Assembly: GCF_005144885.1 (NCBI RefSeq)
Contig: NZ_CP039690.1
Span: 62,001 to 126,000 of the forward strand
Length of the DNA stretch: 64,000 bases
Source: Phreatobacter stygius
GTDB taxonomy: Bacteria > Pseudomonadota > Alphaproteobacteria > Rhizobiales > Phreatobacteraceae
Direction: 5' to 3'
The translations under genes and the position numbers were made by a program. The notes under the pieces were generated by a model. The model was not told the origin of the DNA and did no database searches. It saw only the letters and a program-made list of their open reading frames with translations. Numbering within the stretch: the stretch's first letter is position 1; each line of letters begins with the position of its first letter. Shown here piece by piece: positions 25,799-33,813 of the stretch.

Positions 25799-27388
25799 TC
25801 AATAGGGCGTGCCGATATCCGGAAAGCCCTCGCCGATCGGGTCGGCGACCAGGAACAGCGACAGGGTGTCGACATAAGAACCGGCCGCGAAGGACCAGAG
25901 CGGCGCGCGCCAATGCCGCTCGACGCTGCCGGCCCGCGCGACATGGCGAAACCGGCGGCCGAGCGCGGCGTGGACTTCGCCGTCGCGCCGGCTTTCGGCG
26001 ACCACCAGGATCGGCCGGGTGCGCAGCCGCGCGACGTCAGGTGCGGGTTCCATGGCGAAACGCAGCCGCTCGTTGAGCTGCACCACCGGCGGCTGGCCGC
26101 TGCCATGGAAGCGCAATTCACCGGTCATCGTATAGGAGGCGGTGCCAATGGTGCCGGCGCCCTTCTCGGCCGCCGCGCGCTCGATGCCGGCGACCGCATC
26201 GCGCCAGCCGAACAATTGGGCCGTCGGGTCCGGGGTCAGCGGCACGATGCGCCAGACCGCATGGGCGACGACGAACAGGCCGAGGCCAACCCCGACCACG
26301 ATGCTGAAGCGGAGCGAGACACGCAGGATCGCCGCCAGCACGCCCTGGGCCGGAAACGCCCTGACACCGATGACGGCGGCGGCGATCGAGGCCGGCAGCA
26401 GGCAAGCGGTCCAATTGCCCTGGACCCGGCCGAACAGGCCGTACCAGAGGAGATAGAGGATCAGCGGAACCGTGGTGGCGACGATCAGCGTCGCGCCGGC
26501 CTCGCGCTCGCGCCAGGCCCGGCCCAAGACGACGAACAGGCCGTAGAGCACCAGGATGCCGACCAGCGGCGTCAGCAAGGCCGCCTGCCCGGCGAAAAAT
26601 TCCGGCACGAAACGCGGGTCGAAGGCCTGCGGCACGGCACGGCCGAACTGCTTGGTCAGCGACGCGCCGCCCTGCATCAGGTTCCAGGCGACGACCGGCG
26701 CCATGACGGCGAGGCACGCCAGGCCGCCGGCATAGGGCCAGGGCGAGGTGAACCAGCGCCGGAGCTCCGGCACCCAGGCGAGCCAGATGAGAATGCCCAG
26801 GCCGAGAAACACGGCGCTGTATTTCGAGATGAAGGCCAGGCCCACCGCCAGGCCCACCGCCAGCCACCAGGCGCCCTGGCCGGTGCGCCAGAGCTCGGCC
26901 AGCGCCAGCAGAGCAATCGTCCAGAACAGCACCAGCGGCGTGTCCGGCGTGACCAGCATGGCACCGGCGCCGAGGAACAGGGTTGCCTGCACCAGGCCCG
27001 CCCCGGCCAGCGCCGCCACGTGGTCGTCGGTCAGCCTGATGACCAGGCGCCAGACGCCGAGACTGGCGGCGGCGCCGAGCAGAACCGAGAGCCAGCGCAC
27101 GCCGAAAGCGGTGTCGCCGAACACCGCGGTCGAGGCGCGGATCAGCAGCGCCACGGCGGGCGGATGGTCGAAATAGCCGAAGGAGAGGTGTTTCGACCAG
27201 ATCCAGTAATAGGTCTCATCCGCCGCAAGCCCGAGCCGGCCCGCGGCCCAGAGCCGGATCAGCGTCAGGACCGCGACCAGCGCCAGGACGGCGCCGAGAC
27301 TGCCGGCGCCGAGACTGCCGGCGCCGAGCGGGCGCGGCCCGAACGGGCTGGGATCAGCGGCGCCAGACAATGGCTGATGAGGCAGCAT
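25799..27388 (-). CDS. GT39/ArnT-like membrane glycosyltransferase
   Basis: 529-residue polytopic GT-C enzyme that should use a polyprenyl-phosphate sugar donor and act on the periplasmic face. The first periplasmic loop carries the catalytic acidic motif ADETYYWIWSKHLSFGYFDHPP. About 11-12 membrane helices follow. The N-terminus has an odd low-complexity run with LGAGSLGAGSLGAV. Its start overlaps by 35 bases the end of the GT2-GtrA gene, which would supply the lipid-linked sugar. The acceptor (lipid A, polysaccharide or protein) is not evident. Confidence 0.87.
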   Translation of the reverse strand: MLPHQPLSGAADPSPFGPRPLGAGSLGAGSLGAVLALVAVLTLIRLWAAGRLGLAADETYYWIWSKHLSFGYFDHPPAVALLIRASTAVFGDTAFGVRWLSVLLGAAASLGVWRLVIRLTDDHVAALAGAGLVQATLFLGAGAMLVTPDTPLVLFWTIALLALAELWRTGQGAWWLAVGLAVGLAFISKYSAVFLGLGILIWLAWVPELRRWFTSPWPYAGGLACLAVMAPVVAWNLMQGGASLTKQFGRAVPQAFDPRFVPEFFAGQAALLTPLVGILVLYGLFVVLGRAWREREAGATLIVATTVPLILYLLWYGLFGRVQGNWTACLLPASIAAAVIGVRAFPAQGVLAAILRVSLRFSIVVGVGLGLFVVAHAVWRIVPLTPDPTAQLFGWRDAVAGIERAAAEKGAGTIGTASYTMTGELRFHGSGQPPVVQLNERLRFAMEPAPDVARLRTRPILVVAESRRDGEVHAALGRRFRHVARAGSVERHWRAPLWSFAAGSYVDTLSLFLVADPIGEGFPDIGTPY

Positions 27389-28457
27389 AATTGAACACCG
27401 CGCCCATCAGCGCACCGGCAATGCCGGCGAGCCACCATTCCGCCGCCTCGGCGTAGAGCCAGCTCGCAACCCCGACATTGGCGAAAGCGCCGAGGCTGCA
27501 GACACCATAGAACAGCACCAGGCCAACCAGGAAACGCGATCCCTTGAGCCGGCCGTCGCGATAGGTGATCTCGTTGTTGATCAGGAAGTTGGAGGTCATG
27601 GCGACGAAGGTCGCCAGTGTCTGCGCCCATTCGAACTGCAGGCCGGCGCCCAGCGCCAGGTAGAGCGACACCATGTGGACGACGAGGCCGGTCGAGCCGA
27701 CCAGCGCGAAGAAGATGAAGCGCAGCGGGATGAGGCCGCCCGACAGCTTGTTGAGGATGAAACCGAGATAGTCGAGCGCCACCTTGGCGTCGAGCTTGCT
27801 CTCGCCATGGACCCGCTCGCGGAACACATAGGGCACTTCGGCGAAGCTCGGCCGCGACGACACCGACGCCGCGATATCGGCCAGGATCTTGAAGCCGGCG
27901 GTGGCAAGCTTCGGCGCGACCTGTTCGACCAGGTCGCGCTTGATCATGAAGAAGCCCGACATCGGATCCGACAGCGGCGCCTTCAGGATCATCGCCGACA
28001 GGCGCCGGCCGAGATCGGAAATGGCGCGGCGGATCGGCGACAGGCCTTCGGTCTTCGAGCCGCCCTCGATATTGCGGCTGGCGACCACCAGGTCCTTGCC
28101 GGCACGGATATGGTCGAGCATGGCGGGCAGGATCGTCTCGTCATGCTGCAGATCGGCATCCATGACCGCGACCACCGGCGCCGAAGACGCCAGCATGCCC
28201 TCGATGCAGGCGCCGGCCAGGCCGCGCCGGCCGACCCGCCGGATGCAGCGGATGCGCGGGTCGCGGCGCGCCAGGTCCTTGACCACGCGGGACGTTCCAT
28301 CCGGGCTGTCGTCGTCGACGACGATCATCTCCCAGGCAATGCCTGCGAGCACACGATCGAGCCGGGCGGCGAGCTCGGGCACGTTGTCGCGCTCGTTATA
28401 GCTCGGCACCACGACGGTCAGCTCGGGGGCGATGGCGATAGCGGGGAAATCAGTCAT
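27354..28457 (-). CDS. Dolichyl-phosphate sugar synthase-like GT2 fused to a GtrA domain
   Basis: 367 residues. Residues about 12-235 are a GT2 catalytic domain of the DPM1 type (IVVDDDSPDGTSRV, then DADLQHDE as the DXD, and SDPMSGFFMIKRDLV). Residues about 240-367 form a four-helix GtrA domain (FIFFALVGSTGLVVHMVSLYLA). It should make a polyprenyl-phosphate hexose and help flip it across the membrane. Fused to GtrA and overlapping the GT39 gene, it forms a complete make-flip-transfer pair. Confidence 0.9.
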   Translation of the reverse strand: MTDFPAIAIAPELTVVVPSYNERDNVPELAARLDRVLAGIAWEMIVVDDDSPDGTSRVVKDLARRDPRIRCIRRVGRRGLAGACIEGMLASSAPVVAVMDADLQHDETILPAMLDHIRAGKDLVVASRNIEGGSKTEGLSPIRRAISDLGRRLSAMILKAPLSDPMSGFFMIKRDLVEQVAPKLATAGFKILADIAASVSSRPSFAEVPYVFRERVHGESKLDAKVALDYLGFILNKLSGGLIPLRFIFFALVGSTGLVVHMVSLYLALGAGLQFEWAQTLATFVAMTSNFLINNEITYRDGRLKGSRFLVGLVLFYGVCSLGAFANVGVASWLYAEAAEWWLAGIAGALMGAVFNYAASSAIVWRR

Positions 28458-28764
28458 CTGGCCGCGGGTGATAGCCCTCGCCCGTCGATGGGGTCAAGCG
28501 GCGGCGCGACGATCGCGGCCCGCAGATGCCGGGATGGTTCCAATTGGCGCGGTTGCGCAAGCCGATCGTTAGGGTCAACCGGTAGGGTAAAGATGGGGCT
28601 TTTGTTGTCACCCAAGACCGCTCCCGCCATGGTTGAGCGGCAATGACGTCGTGCCCGGCGTCCGATCTTGCCTCAGGTTTACTCCGCGTCCACGGAGCGA
28701 CACATTGGCCTCGAACCCTCAGTTCGAGGCCTTTTTTTGCGCGGAACGGTCGATGACCCGCCTA
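28458..28764. other. Intergenic region with a plus-strand terminator and no plus-strand gene
   Basis: Lies between two minus-strand genes. Besides the terminator at 28707-28738 there is a small hairpin at 28683-28698 (CTCCG/CGGAG) and two TAGGGT hexamers near 28570-28590. No protein-coding frame is convincing. Confidence 0.45.
28707..28738 (+). terminator. Strong Rho-independent terminator on the plus strand
   Basis: Perfect 10-bp stem GGCCTCGAAC/GTTCGAGGCC, 5-base loop, then seven T residues. No plus-strand gene is annotated upstream, so it either ends a small RNA from the preceding ~150 bases or blocks antisense transcription into the molybdopterin gene. Confidence 0.75.
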
Positions 28765-30375
28765 TCAGGGCGCGATCTCGCCGCCGGCCGCGGCCAGCGC
28801 TTCCTGGGTGTCGAAGTCGAGATGCACGCTGTCGGTGCCCGCTTCGACCTCGGCGACGGCTTCCGGATTGGCGACCAGAACGGCCCGACCGCCCTGGTCG
28901 CCGGTAACCCTGCCGAGCTCGGCAAAGAAGCGCCGGCCCCACAGCACCGGGTTGCCGCGGCGGCCATTGGCTGTCGGCACCACGACATGGAGGCCCTCGG
29001 CCGGCGCGAAACCGTCGACCAGCCGGCCGACCAGTTCGGGCGAGATGCGCGGCATGTCGCCGAGCATCACCACCACCGCGTCGATGTCGGGCCCAAGCGC
29101 TGCAAGCCCGGTCTTGAGCGAGGTCGACAAGCCCTCGGCGAAATCGGGATTGTGCACGAAACGCACGCCGAGATCGTCGAGCGAAGCTTCCACGGCATCC
29201 GCTTGGTGGCCGGTGACCACCACGATCTCGGCGAGCCCGGCGCCGAGCGCCGCCTTGGCGGCATGGCGGACCAGCGGCGTGCCCTCGAGCGTTGCCAGGA
29301 GCTTGTTCGGCCCGCCCATGCGGGTCGATCGGCCCGCCGCCAGCACCAGGGCGGCGATGCGTGGCGCCGCCGGCAGCTCCGGTTCGCCCTCGCGCGGCTG
29401 CGGACGCGACACGATTTCCATCAGAAGCCCTCCGACCCCCATGCCGGTAATATCCGCTTTCGTCACCGGCAGGCCGGCGAGCAGCCGGGTCAGCACCCAG
29501 TCGAAGCCGTTCTCCTTCGGCGAGCGGGCGCAGCCCGGCGCGCCCAGCACCGGCACGGCGCCGAGCCGGCCGACCATCAGGAGATTGCCCGGATCGACCG
29601 GCATGCCCAGATGCTCGATCTCGCCGCCCGCCTGTTCGAGCGCCGCCGGAATCACGTCGCGACGGTCGGCGATGGCCGAAGCGCCAAACACCAGGACGAG
29701 GTCGATGTCCTCGGTCGCACCGGCCTGCAAGGCAGCCCTCAGCGCCGCCGCCTCATGGGCGATCCGCCGCTCCGAAACGATGGTCGCGCCCGCCGGCTTC
29801 AGGCGGTCTTCGGTCACCCTGAGCGTCTTCTCGATCACCTTGTCGGCAAGACCCGGGAGCAGCGTCGAGATGACCGCGACACGGCTGCGGACGAACGGCG
29901 CGACGCGCACCAGCGATCGCGCCGCGGCCGCGCGCGTCACCGCGGCGGCCGGCGCCGCATAAGGAATGATCTTGACGGTGGCGATCATCTCGCCCGGCTC
30001 GACGGCGGCAAATGCGCCGAGCGTCGCGAAGGTGATGGCGTCATCGAGGCGGTTGACCTGATCGACACCGGACCGATCGACCAGCAGGACGCCGGCATGT
30101 TCGGCGAACAGATTGGCGCGGCCGGTGAAGGCCGGATCGACCCTGACCCCGCGTCCGCCGACCGCGGCAGCGATCCGCGCCGCCGCCTCGTCCTCGGCGA
30201 CATCGTCAGGTTCGGCCAGTGCCACGGTGACGCTGGCGGCGCCAGCCGCATGCAGGGCGGCGATTTCGGCCGCGCCGATCCGCGTGCCCTTCTTCAGGAC
30301 AAGCCCGTTCGACCTGACCGCGTGAGCGACCACGCCGCCGAGCGCCTCGTCGACCGGCACGGGACCGAACTTCAT
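28765..30375 (-). CDS. Molybdopterin-binding domain fused to Mo-cofactor cytidylyltransferase (MocA-like)
   Basis: 536 residues. Residues 1 to about 335 are a MoeA/MogA-like molybdopterin-binding region (LVLVFGASAIADRRDVIPAA, then GAPGCARSPKENGFDWVL). Residues 340-536 are a MobA/MocA-type nucleotidyltransferase with AALVLAAGRSTRMGGPNKLL at 341-360. Such an enzyme makes molybdopterin cytosine dinucleotide, the cofactor form of CO dehydrogenase and xanthine-oxidase family enzymes. It follows the two XdhC-type genes by 24 bases and serves the coxSLM enzyme in the same locus by inference. Confidence 0.88.
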   Translation of the reverse strand: MKFGPVPVDEALGGVVAHAVRSNGLVLKKGTRIGAAEIAALHAAGAASVTVALAEPDDVAEDEAAARIAAAVGGRGVRVDPAFTGRANLFAEHAGVLLVDRSGVDQVNRLDDAITFATLGAFAAVEPGEMIATVKIIPYAAPAAAVTRAAAARSLVRVAPFVRSRVAVISTLLPGLADKVIEKTLRVTEDRLKPAGATIVSERRIAHEAAALRAALQAGATEDIDLVLVFGASAIADRRDVIPAALEQAGGEIEHLGMPVDPGNLLMVGRLGAVPVLGAPGCARSPKENGFDWVLTRLLAGLPVTKADITGMGVGGLLMEIVSRPQPREGEPELPAAPRIAALVLAAGRSTRMGGPNKLLATLEGTPLVRHAAKAALGAGLAEIVVVTGHQADAVEASLDDLGVRFVHNPDFAEGLSTSLKTGLAALGPDIDAVVVMLGDMPRISPELVGRLVDGFAPAEGLHVVVPTANGRRGNPVLWGRRFFAELGRVTGDQGGRAVLVANPEAVAEVEAGTDSVHLDFDTQEALAAAGGEIAP

Positions 30376-30399
30376 GACGTCGCCCCTGTCGCATCCATC

Positions 30400-31077
30400 T
30401 CAGGCAATGCCCTGGCGCCAGGCCTGGGTCACCTCGGCCATGATCGAGACCGCGATCTCGGCCGGCGTGATGGCGCCGATCGCCAGCCCCACCGGCGCCT
30501 TGATGCGCGCCATGGCCTCGGCCGAGACACCTTGCGCGCCAAGCCGTTCGACTCGCTTGGCATGGGTCTTCCGCGAGCCCAGCGCGCCGATATAGAAGCA
30601 GTCGCGTTCGAAAGCATGGATCAGCGCGGGATCGTCGATCTTCGGGTCATGGGTCAGCGCGATGAAGGCGGTATAGCGGTCGACATTGAGCGGCGGCAGC
30701 GCGACATCGGGCCATTCGGCATGGACGGTCACGTCGGGAAACCGCTCCTTGGTGGCAAAGGCGGTGCGCGGGTCGACGATGACGGGATCGTAGCCGAGCA
30801 AACGCGCCAGCGGCACCAGGGCCTGGCTGATATGAACCGCCCCGATCACCACCATCTGGGCCGGCGGCACCTGCACGGTCAGGAAGGTTCTGGTCTCGCC
30901 GACCACGCCGCTGCGGCCCGACCGCAGCGCGGCGCGGATCGGTTCTTCCAGCCTGTCGCCGGCCAGCACATCCTCGGTGACGATCCGCGCCGGGCCGCCG
31001 TCGAGATCGGTCACCAGCACGGCGGCCTTGCGGGCCCGGCGCGCGGCATTCAAGGCCGACAGGAGTTTCAGGTCCAT
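30400..31077 (-). CDS. XdhC-family molybdenum hydroxylase maturation protein (C-terminal-domain type)
   Basis: 225 residues. The Rossmann-type XdhC_C domain (MVVIGAVHISQAL at about 75-87; later HDPKIDDPALIHAF and YIGALGSRKTHAKR) follows a short N-terminal module. XdhC proteins bind the Mo cofactor, help sulfurate it and insert it into the hydroxylase. Its start shares a base with the stop of the preceding XdhC gene (TGATG), so the pair is coupled and corresponds to one XdhC split in two (CoxF/CoxI-like). Confidence 0.87.
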   Translation of the reverse strand: MDLKLLSALNAARRARKAAVLVTDLDGGPARIVTEDVLAGDRLEEPIRAALRSGRSGVVGETRTFLTVQVPPAQMVVIGAVHISQALVPLARLLGYDPVIVDPRTAFATKERFPDVTVHAEWPDVALPPLNVDRYTAFIALTHDPKIDDPALIHAFERDCFYIGALGSRKTHAKRVERLGAQGVSAEAMARIKAPVGLAIGAITPAEIAVSIMAEVTQAWRQGIA

Positions 31078-31400
31078 CAGCCGACCTTCTCGACATAGAC
31101 GGCGATGCGTCCGCCGCAGGATAGTCCGGAGCGCCAGGCCGTCTCGTCGGCGACGCCGAATTCGAGTAGGCGCGGCTTGCCCGAACCGATCACGTCGAGC
31201 GCCTCGGTCACCACCTCGCCTTCGACGCAGCCGCCCGAAACCGAGCCGAGAAAGGTGCCGTCCTCATCGATCACCAGATGCGAGCCGACCGGCCGCGGCG
31301 CCGACCCCCAGGTCTCCACGACGGTCGCGACCGCAACCCCCTTGCCGGCTTTCGCCCAGGTTTCGGCCTGGGCCAGAATGTCGTCGTCGGATGTGAGCAT
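31077..31400 (-). CDS. XdhC-family small subunit (N-terminal CoxI-like domain)
   Basis: 107-residue protein consisting of the XdhC/CoxI N-terminal domain only: VATVVETWGSAPRPVGSHLVI and GSVSGGCVEGEVV with its conserved cysteine. The ATG at 31400 is set by GGGAGG six bases upstream; the longer frame runs into the repeat island. Coupled by TGATG to the XdhC_C gene. Probably part of the maturation set for coxSLM. Confidence 0.85.
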   Translation of the reverse strand: MLTSDDDILAQAETWAKAGKGVAVATVVETWGSAPRPVGSHLVIDEDGTFLGSVSGGCVEGEVVTEALDVIGSGKPRLLEFGVADETAWRSGLSCGGRIAVYVEKVG

Positions 31401-31448
31401 GACGGCCTCCCTATCCAGTTCACGTCGTCGTGGTGCGTCGTCTTCACG

Positions 31449-31480
31449 CCTCGTCTTGGCCGGGCTTGTCCCGGCCATCC
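31449..31480 (+). repeat. Palindromic REP R1
   Basis: CTCGTCTTGGCCGGG-CTTGT-CCCGGCCATCC type palindrome, the first of eight copies in the 31.4-34.3 kb island. It is followed by a GIY-YIG gene remnant. Confidence 0.8.
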
Positions 31481-31485
31481 GCGCG

Positions 31486-31620
31486 TCAGGTCAGTCGACC
31501 ATAGAGATCGGTCCAATCCGGGTTTTCCGCAAGGATCAGTCGGACCTTCGCGATGCTCCCATGCGCGACGCGACAGGCCGCTCGTCGCGCCGATATGGAG
31601 CGCGCCATTTCCCCGCACAC
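31486..31620 (-). pseudogene. GIY-YIG nuclease gene remnant A (internally deleted)
   Basis: The 3' part (KVRLILAENPDW, stop at 31486) is joined directly, in a different frame, to a piece of the middle (LSRRAWEHREG). About 150 bases of the gene are missing and the reading frame is broken. It is linked to REP R1 at its 3' side only. Confidence 0.7.
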
Positions 31621-31638
31621 GTCTCCCTGCAGATTATT

Positions 31639-31669
31639 CTCGTCTTGGCCGGGCTTGTCCCGGCCATCC
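31639..31669 (+). repeat. Palindromic REP R2 (left bracket of unit B)
   Basis: Same palindrome as R1, followed by ACGAATTC and then the stop codon of GIY-YIG copy B. With R3 in inverted orientation it brackets a 443-base unit. Confidence 0.85.
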
Positions 31670-31675
31670 ACGAAT

Positions 31676-31971
31676 TCAGCCGAGTTGGTCATAGAGATCG
31701 ACCCAATCCGGGTTTCCGCGAGGATCAGCCGGACCTTCCAGGCGCGCGGCCAGTGCTTGATGTTTCTCTCGCGCTGAATGGCATCCCTGATATCCTCGAA
31801 CCGCTCGAAAAAGACCAGCATCTTCAAGCCATAGCGACGCGTGAACCCAGGCATTGCGCCCTCGCGATGCTCCCATGCGCGACGCGAAAGATCGCTCTTC
31901 ACGCCGGTATAGAGCGTGCCGTTGGGCCGGTTCGTCATGATGTAGACCCAGCCACCATAGGCCCTTGGCAC
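31676..31971 (-). pseudogene. GIY-YIG nuclease gene copy B (one-base frameshift)
   Basis: Small URI-type GIY-YIG endonuclease (COG2827-like). It has the GIY/YIG strands WVYIM and LYTGV, then SRRAWEHREG and FEDIRDAIQRERNIKHW. Compared with the copy at 33757-34107 one T is missing from a TTTT run near 31713. The frame slips after VRLILAE and the native end (NPDWVDLYDQLG, stop at 31676-31678) is out of phase. The likely start is the GTG at 31971. It is bracketed by R2 and R3. Confidence 0.8.
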
Positions 31972-32050
31972 GGGAGGCGCGCCTTCTCGCAATGGTTGAG
32001 TAAAACCAAAGCGAGATAAGAACCGGTTGTTTCGATGCAGACAAGTCGTG

Positions 32051-32081
32051 GGTGGCCGGGACAAGCCCGGCCAGGACGATG
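32051..32081 (-). repeat. Palindromic REP R3 (right bracket of unit B)
   Basis: The REP palindrome in the orientation opposite to R1/R2. Flanked by CAGACAAGTCGTGG on the gene side and by a spacer starting GTTGAGCTCACG on the other side, as in R7. Confidence 0.85.
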
Positions 32082-32159
32082 TGTTGAGCTCACGCTATCT
32101 TGCGTCACCGCGCAGGCCCTGCGACCGGTCAATGCCGCGCGCGTCCCCAGGGAGCCACC

Positions 32160-32190
32160 CTCGTCTTGGCCGGGCTTGTCCCGGCCATCC
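32160..32190 (+). repeat. Palindromic REP R4 (left bracket of deleted unit C)
   Basis: Direct-orientation palindrome, 140 bases from the start of R3 to its end, giving an inverted REP pair with a spacer shared in outline with R5-R6 and R7-R8. Confidence 0.82.
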
Positions 32191-32221
32191 ACGAATTCAG
32201 CCAGGTTGGCCATCCGCGCCT

Positions 32222-32275
32222 TCAGCCGAGCTGGTCATCGAGATCAACCCGATCCGGGCCTTCCGCGAGGATCCG
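32222..32275 (-). pseudogene. GIY-YIG remnant C inside a deleted unit
   Basis: Only the last ~18 codons of the nuclease gene survive (degraded match to LAENPDWVDLDDQLG and its stop). They are fused directly to the 5' flank (ACAAGTCGTGG) and REP R5. R4-remnant-R5 is 162 bases against 443-444 for complete units. Confidence 0.65.
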
Positions 32276-32290
32276 CCGGCACAAGTCGTG

Positions 32291-32321
32291 GATATCAGGG
32301 ACAAGCCCGGGCAAGACGATG
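32291..32321 (-). repeat. Palindromic REP R5 (right bracket of unit C, degenerate)
   Basis: ATATCAGGGACAAGCCCGGG: the palindrome with several substitutions, in inverted orientation. Confidence 0.75.
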
Positions 32322-32400
32322 CGTTGAGCTCACGCCATCTTGGGTCCCCGCGCGGGCCCTTCGACCGGTCGTTCCCCGGCACATTTCCAGGGCAACGGCT

Positions 32401-32431
32401 CTCGTCTTGGCCGGGCTTGTCCCGGCCATCC
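32401..32431 (+). repeat. Palindromic REP R6 (left bracket of unit D)
   Basis: Direct-orientation palindrome followed by ACGAATTCA and the 8-bp IS256 target site GCCGAGTT. It is the left part of the unit interrupted by the IS. Confidence 0.85.
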
Positions 32432-32448
32432 ACGAATTCAGCCGAGTT

Positions 32449-33813
32449 GGTCATGTCCCGTAGCGTGGTGTAGCTGGCGCAAGGCCCCACGATCGCCGGC
32501 ATAGGCCGGGCTGGTCAGGCTGCCACGGCTGGCAGGCCGACACTAGGATCATCGCTCAGGCCGGCCATGGTTTCCAGGGTCATGTAGCGGGCCCGCTGGA
32601 CGGCCCATTCATCGTTCTGTTCGAGCAGGATCGCGCCGACGAGCCGGGCGATGGCGGCCTCGTTGGGGAAGATGCCGACCACCTCGGTCCTGCGCTTGAT
32701 CTCGCCGTTGACGCGCTCCAGCGGATTGGTGCTGTGGAGCTTCGCCCGATGTTGCGTCGGGAAGGTCATATAGGCCAGCACGTCGGTCTCGGCGGTATCC
32801 ATCAGAGCCGCCAGTTTCGGCACCGTTGGCCTGAGCTGGTCGGCGACCCGGCGCCATTGCTGGCTGGCGGCGGCGGCATCGTTCTGGGCGAAGGCGGTGG
32901 CGATGAAGGCTGAGACAACGCGCCGCCCGCTGCGGCCGGCATGGGCGAGCGCATTCCTCATGAAGTGCACGCGGCAGCGCTGCCAGGTCGCGGTGAGCAC
33001 CTTGGAGACCGCCGCCTTGATGCCTTCGTGGCTGTCGGAGACGACGAGTTTTACGCCGCGCAGGCCGCGTCTGGCCAGTTTGCGCAAGAACGCCGTCCAG
33101 AACGTCTCTGCCTCGGAGGGGCCGATATCCATGCCCAGCACCTCGCGCCGACCGTCGCCGCTTACACCGACCGCCACGATCACCGCCACCGAGACAATCC
33201 GGCCGGCCTGGCGGACCTTCACATAGGTCGCGTCGATCCACAGATAGGGCCAGTCGCCCTCGATCGGCCGGTCGAGGAACGCATGGACGCGCTGGTCGAT
33301 TTCCTCGCAGAGCCGGCTGACTTGGCTCTTCGAGATGCCGCTCATGCCCATCGCCTTGACCAGGTCATCGACCGAGCGGGTCGAGATGCCCTGGATGTAA
33401 GCCTCCTGGATCACCGCGGTCAGCGCCTTCTCGGCCAGCCGGCGCGGCTCCAGAAAGCCCGGAAAGTAGGAGCCTTTGCGTAGCCTCGGGATGCGCAGCT
33501 CGACCGTGCCGGCGCGGGTCTCCCAATCCCGCTCGCGATAGCCATTGCGCTGGGCCAGGCGGTCCGGGCTCTTCTCGCCGAAGCCGGCGCCGGCAAGGCC
33601 GCTGACCTCAAGCTCCATCAGCCGCCCGGCGGCAAAGCCGATCATCTCGCGCAGCAAATCGGCGTCGGGGCTCTTCTCCAGCAGCCCGCGCAGGTTCATC
33701 ATCTCGTCGGTCATCGGTGGATCTCTCGGTTCGGGGTTGGTCGTCGCAACCCAAACCTAACCGGCAACCGCCGATGACCACCCGTCAGTTACACCACCAG
33801 TCGGGACACGACC
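32449..33813 (-). mobile_element. IS256-family insertion sequence, 1365 bp, with 8-bp target duplication
   Basis: Terminal inverted repeats GGTCATGTCCCG (left) and, on the opposite strand, GGTCGTGTCCCG (right), both continuing into GTGGTGTA. The 8-bp direct duplication GCCGAGTT flanks it at 32441-32448 and 33814-33821. It carries one transposase gene on the minus strand. The matching duplication and intact transposase suggest a recent single insertion. The target is the last codons of a GIY-YIG gene. Confidence 0.92.
32515..33714 (-). CDS. IS256-family (mutator) transposase
   Basis: 399 residues with the DDE catalytic core of the mutator superfamily: first Asp in [11 protein letters not shown], second Asp in [14 protein letters not shown], and the C-terminal Glu in [25 protein letters not shown]. 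It has the usual N-terminal [27 protein letters not shown]. It appears full length and intact, and lies within 1365 bp bounded by terminal repeats. Confidence 0.95.
   Translation of the reverse strand: MTDEMMNLRGLLEKSPDADLLREMIGFAAGRLMELEVSGLAGAGFGEKSPDRLAQRNGYRERDWETRAGTVELRIPRLRKGSYFPGFLEPRRLAEKALTAVIQEAYIQGISTRSVDDLVKAMGMSGISKSQVSRLCEEIDQRVHAFLDRPIEGDWPYLWIDATYVKVRQAGRIVSVAVIVAVGVSGDGRREVLGMDIGPSEAETFWTAFLRKLARRGLRGVKLVVSDSHEGIKAAVSKVLTATWQRCRVHFMRNALAHAGRSGRRVVSAFIATAFAQNDAAAASQQWRRVADQLRPTVPKLAALMDTAETDVLAYMTFPTQHRAKLHSTNPLERVNGEIKRRTEVVGIFPNEAAIARLVGAILLEQNDEWAVQRARYMTLETMAGLSDDPSVGLPAVAA

Noticed and set aside
28633-31098. 821-codon plus-strand frame across the Mo-cofactor genes
   Set aside because: Antisense shadow of the cytidylyltransferase fusion and XdhC genes, whose motifs are clear.
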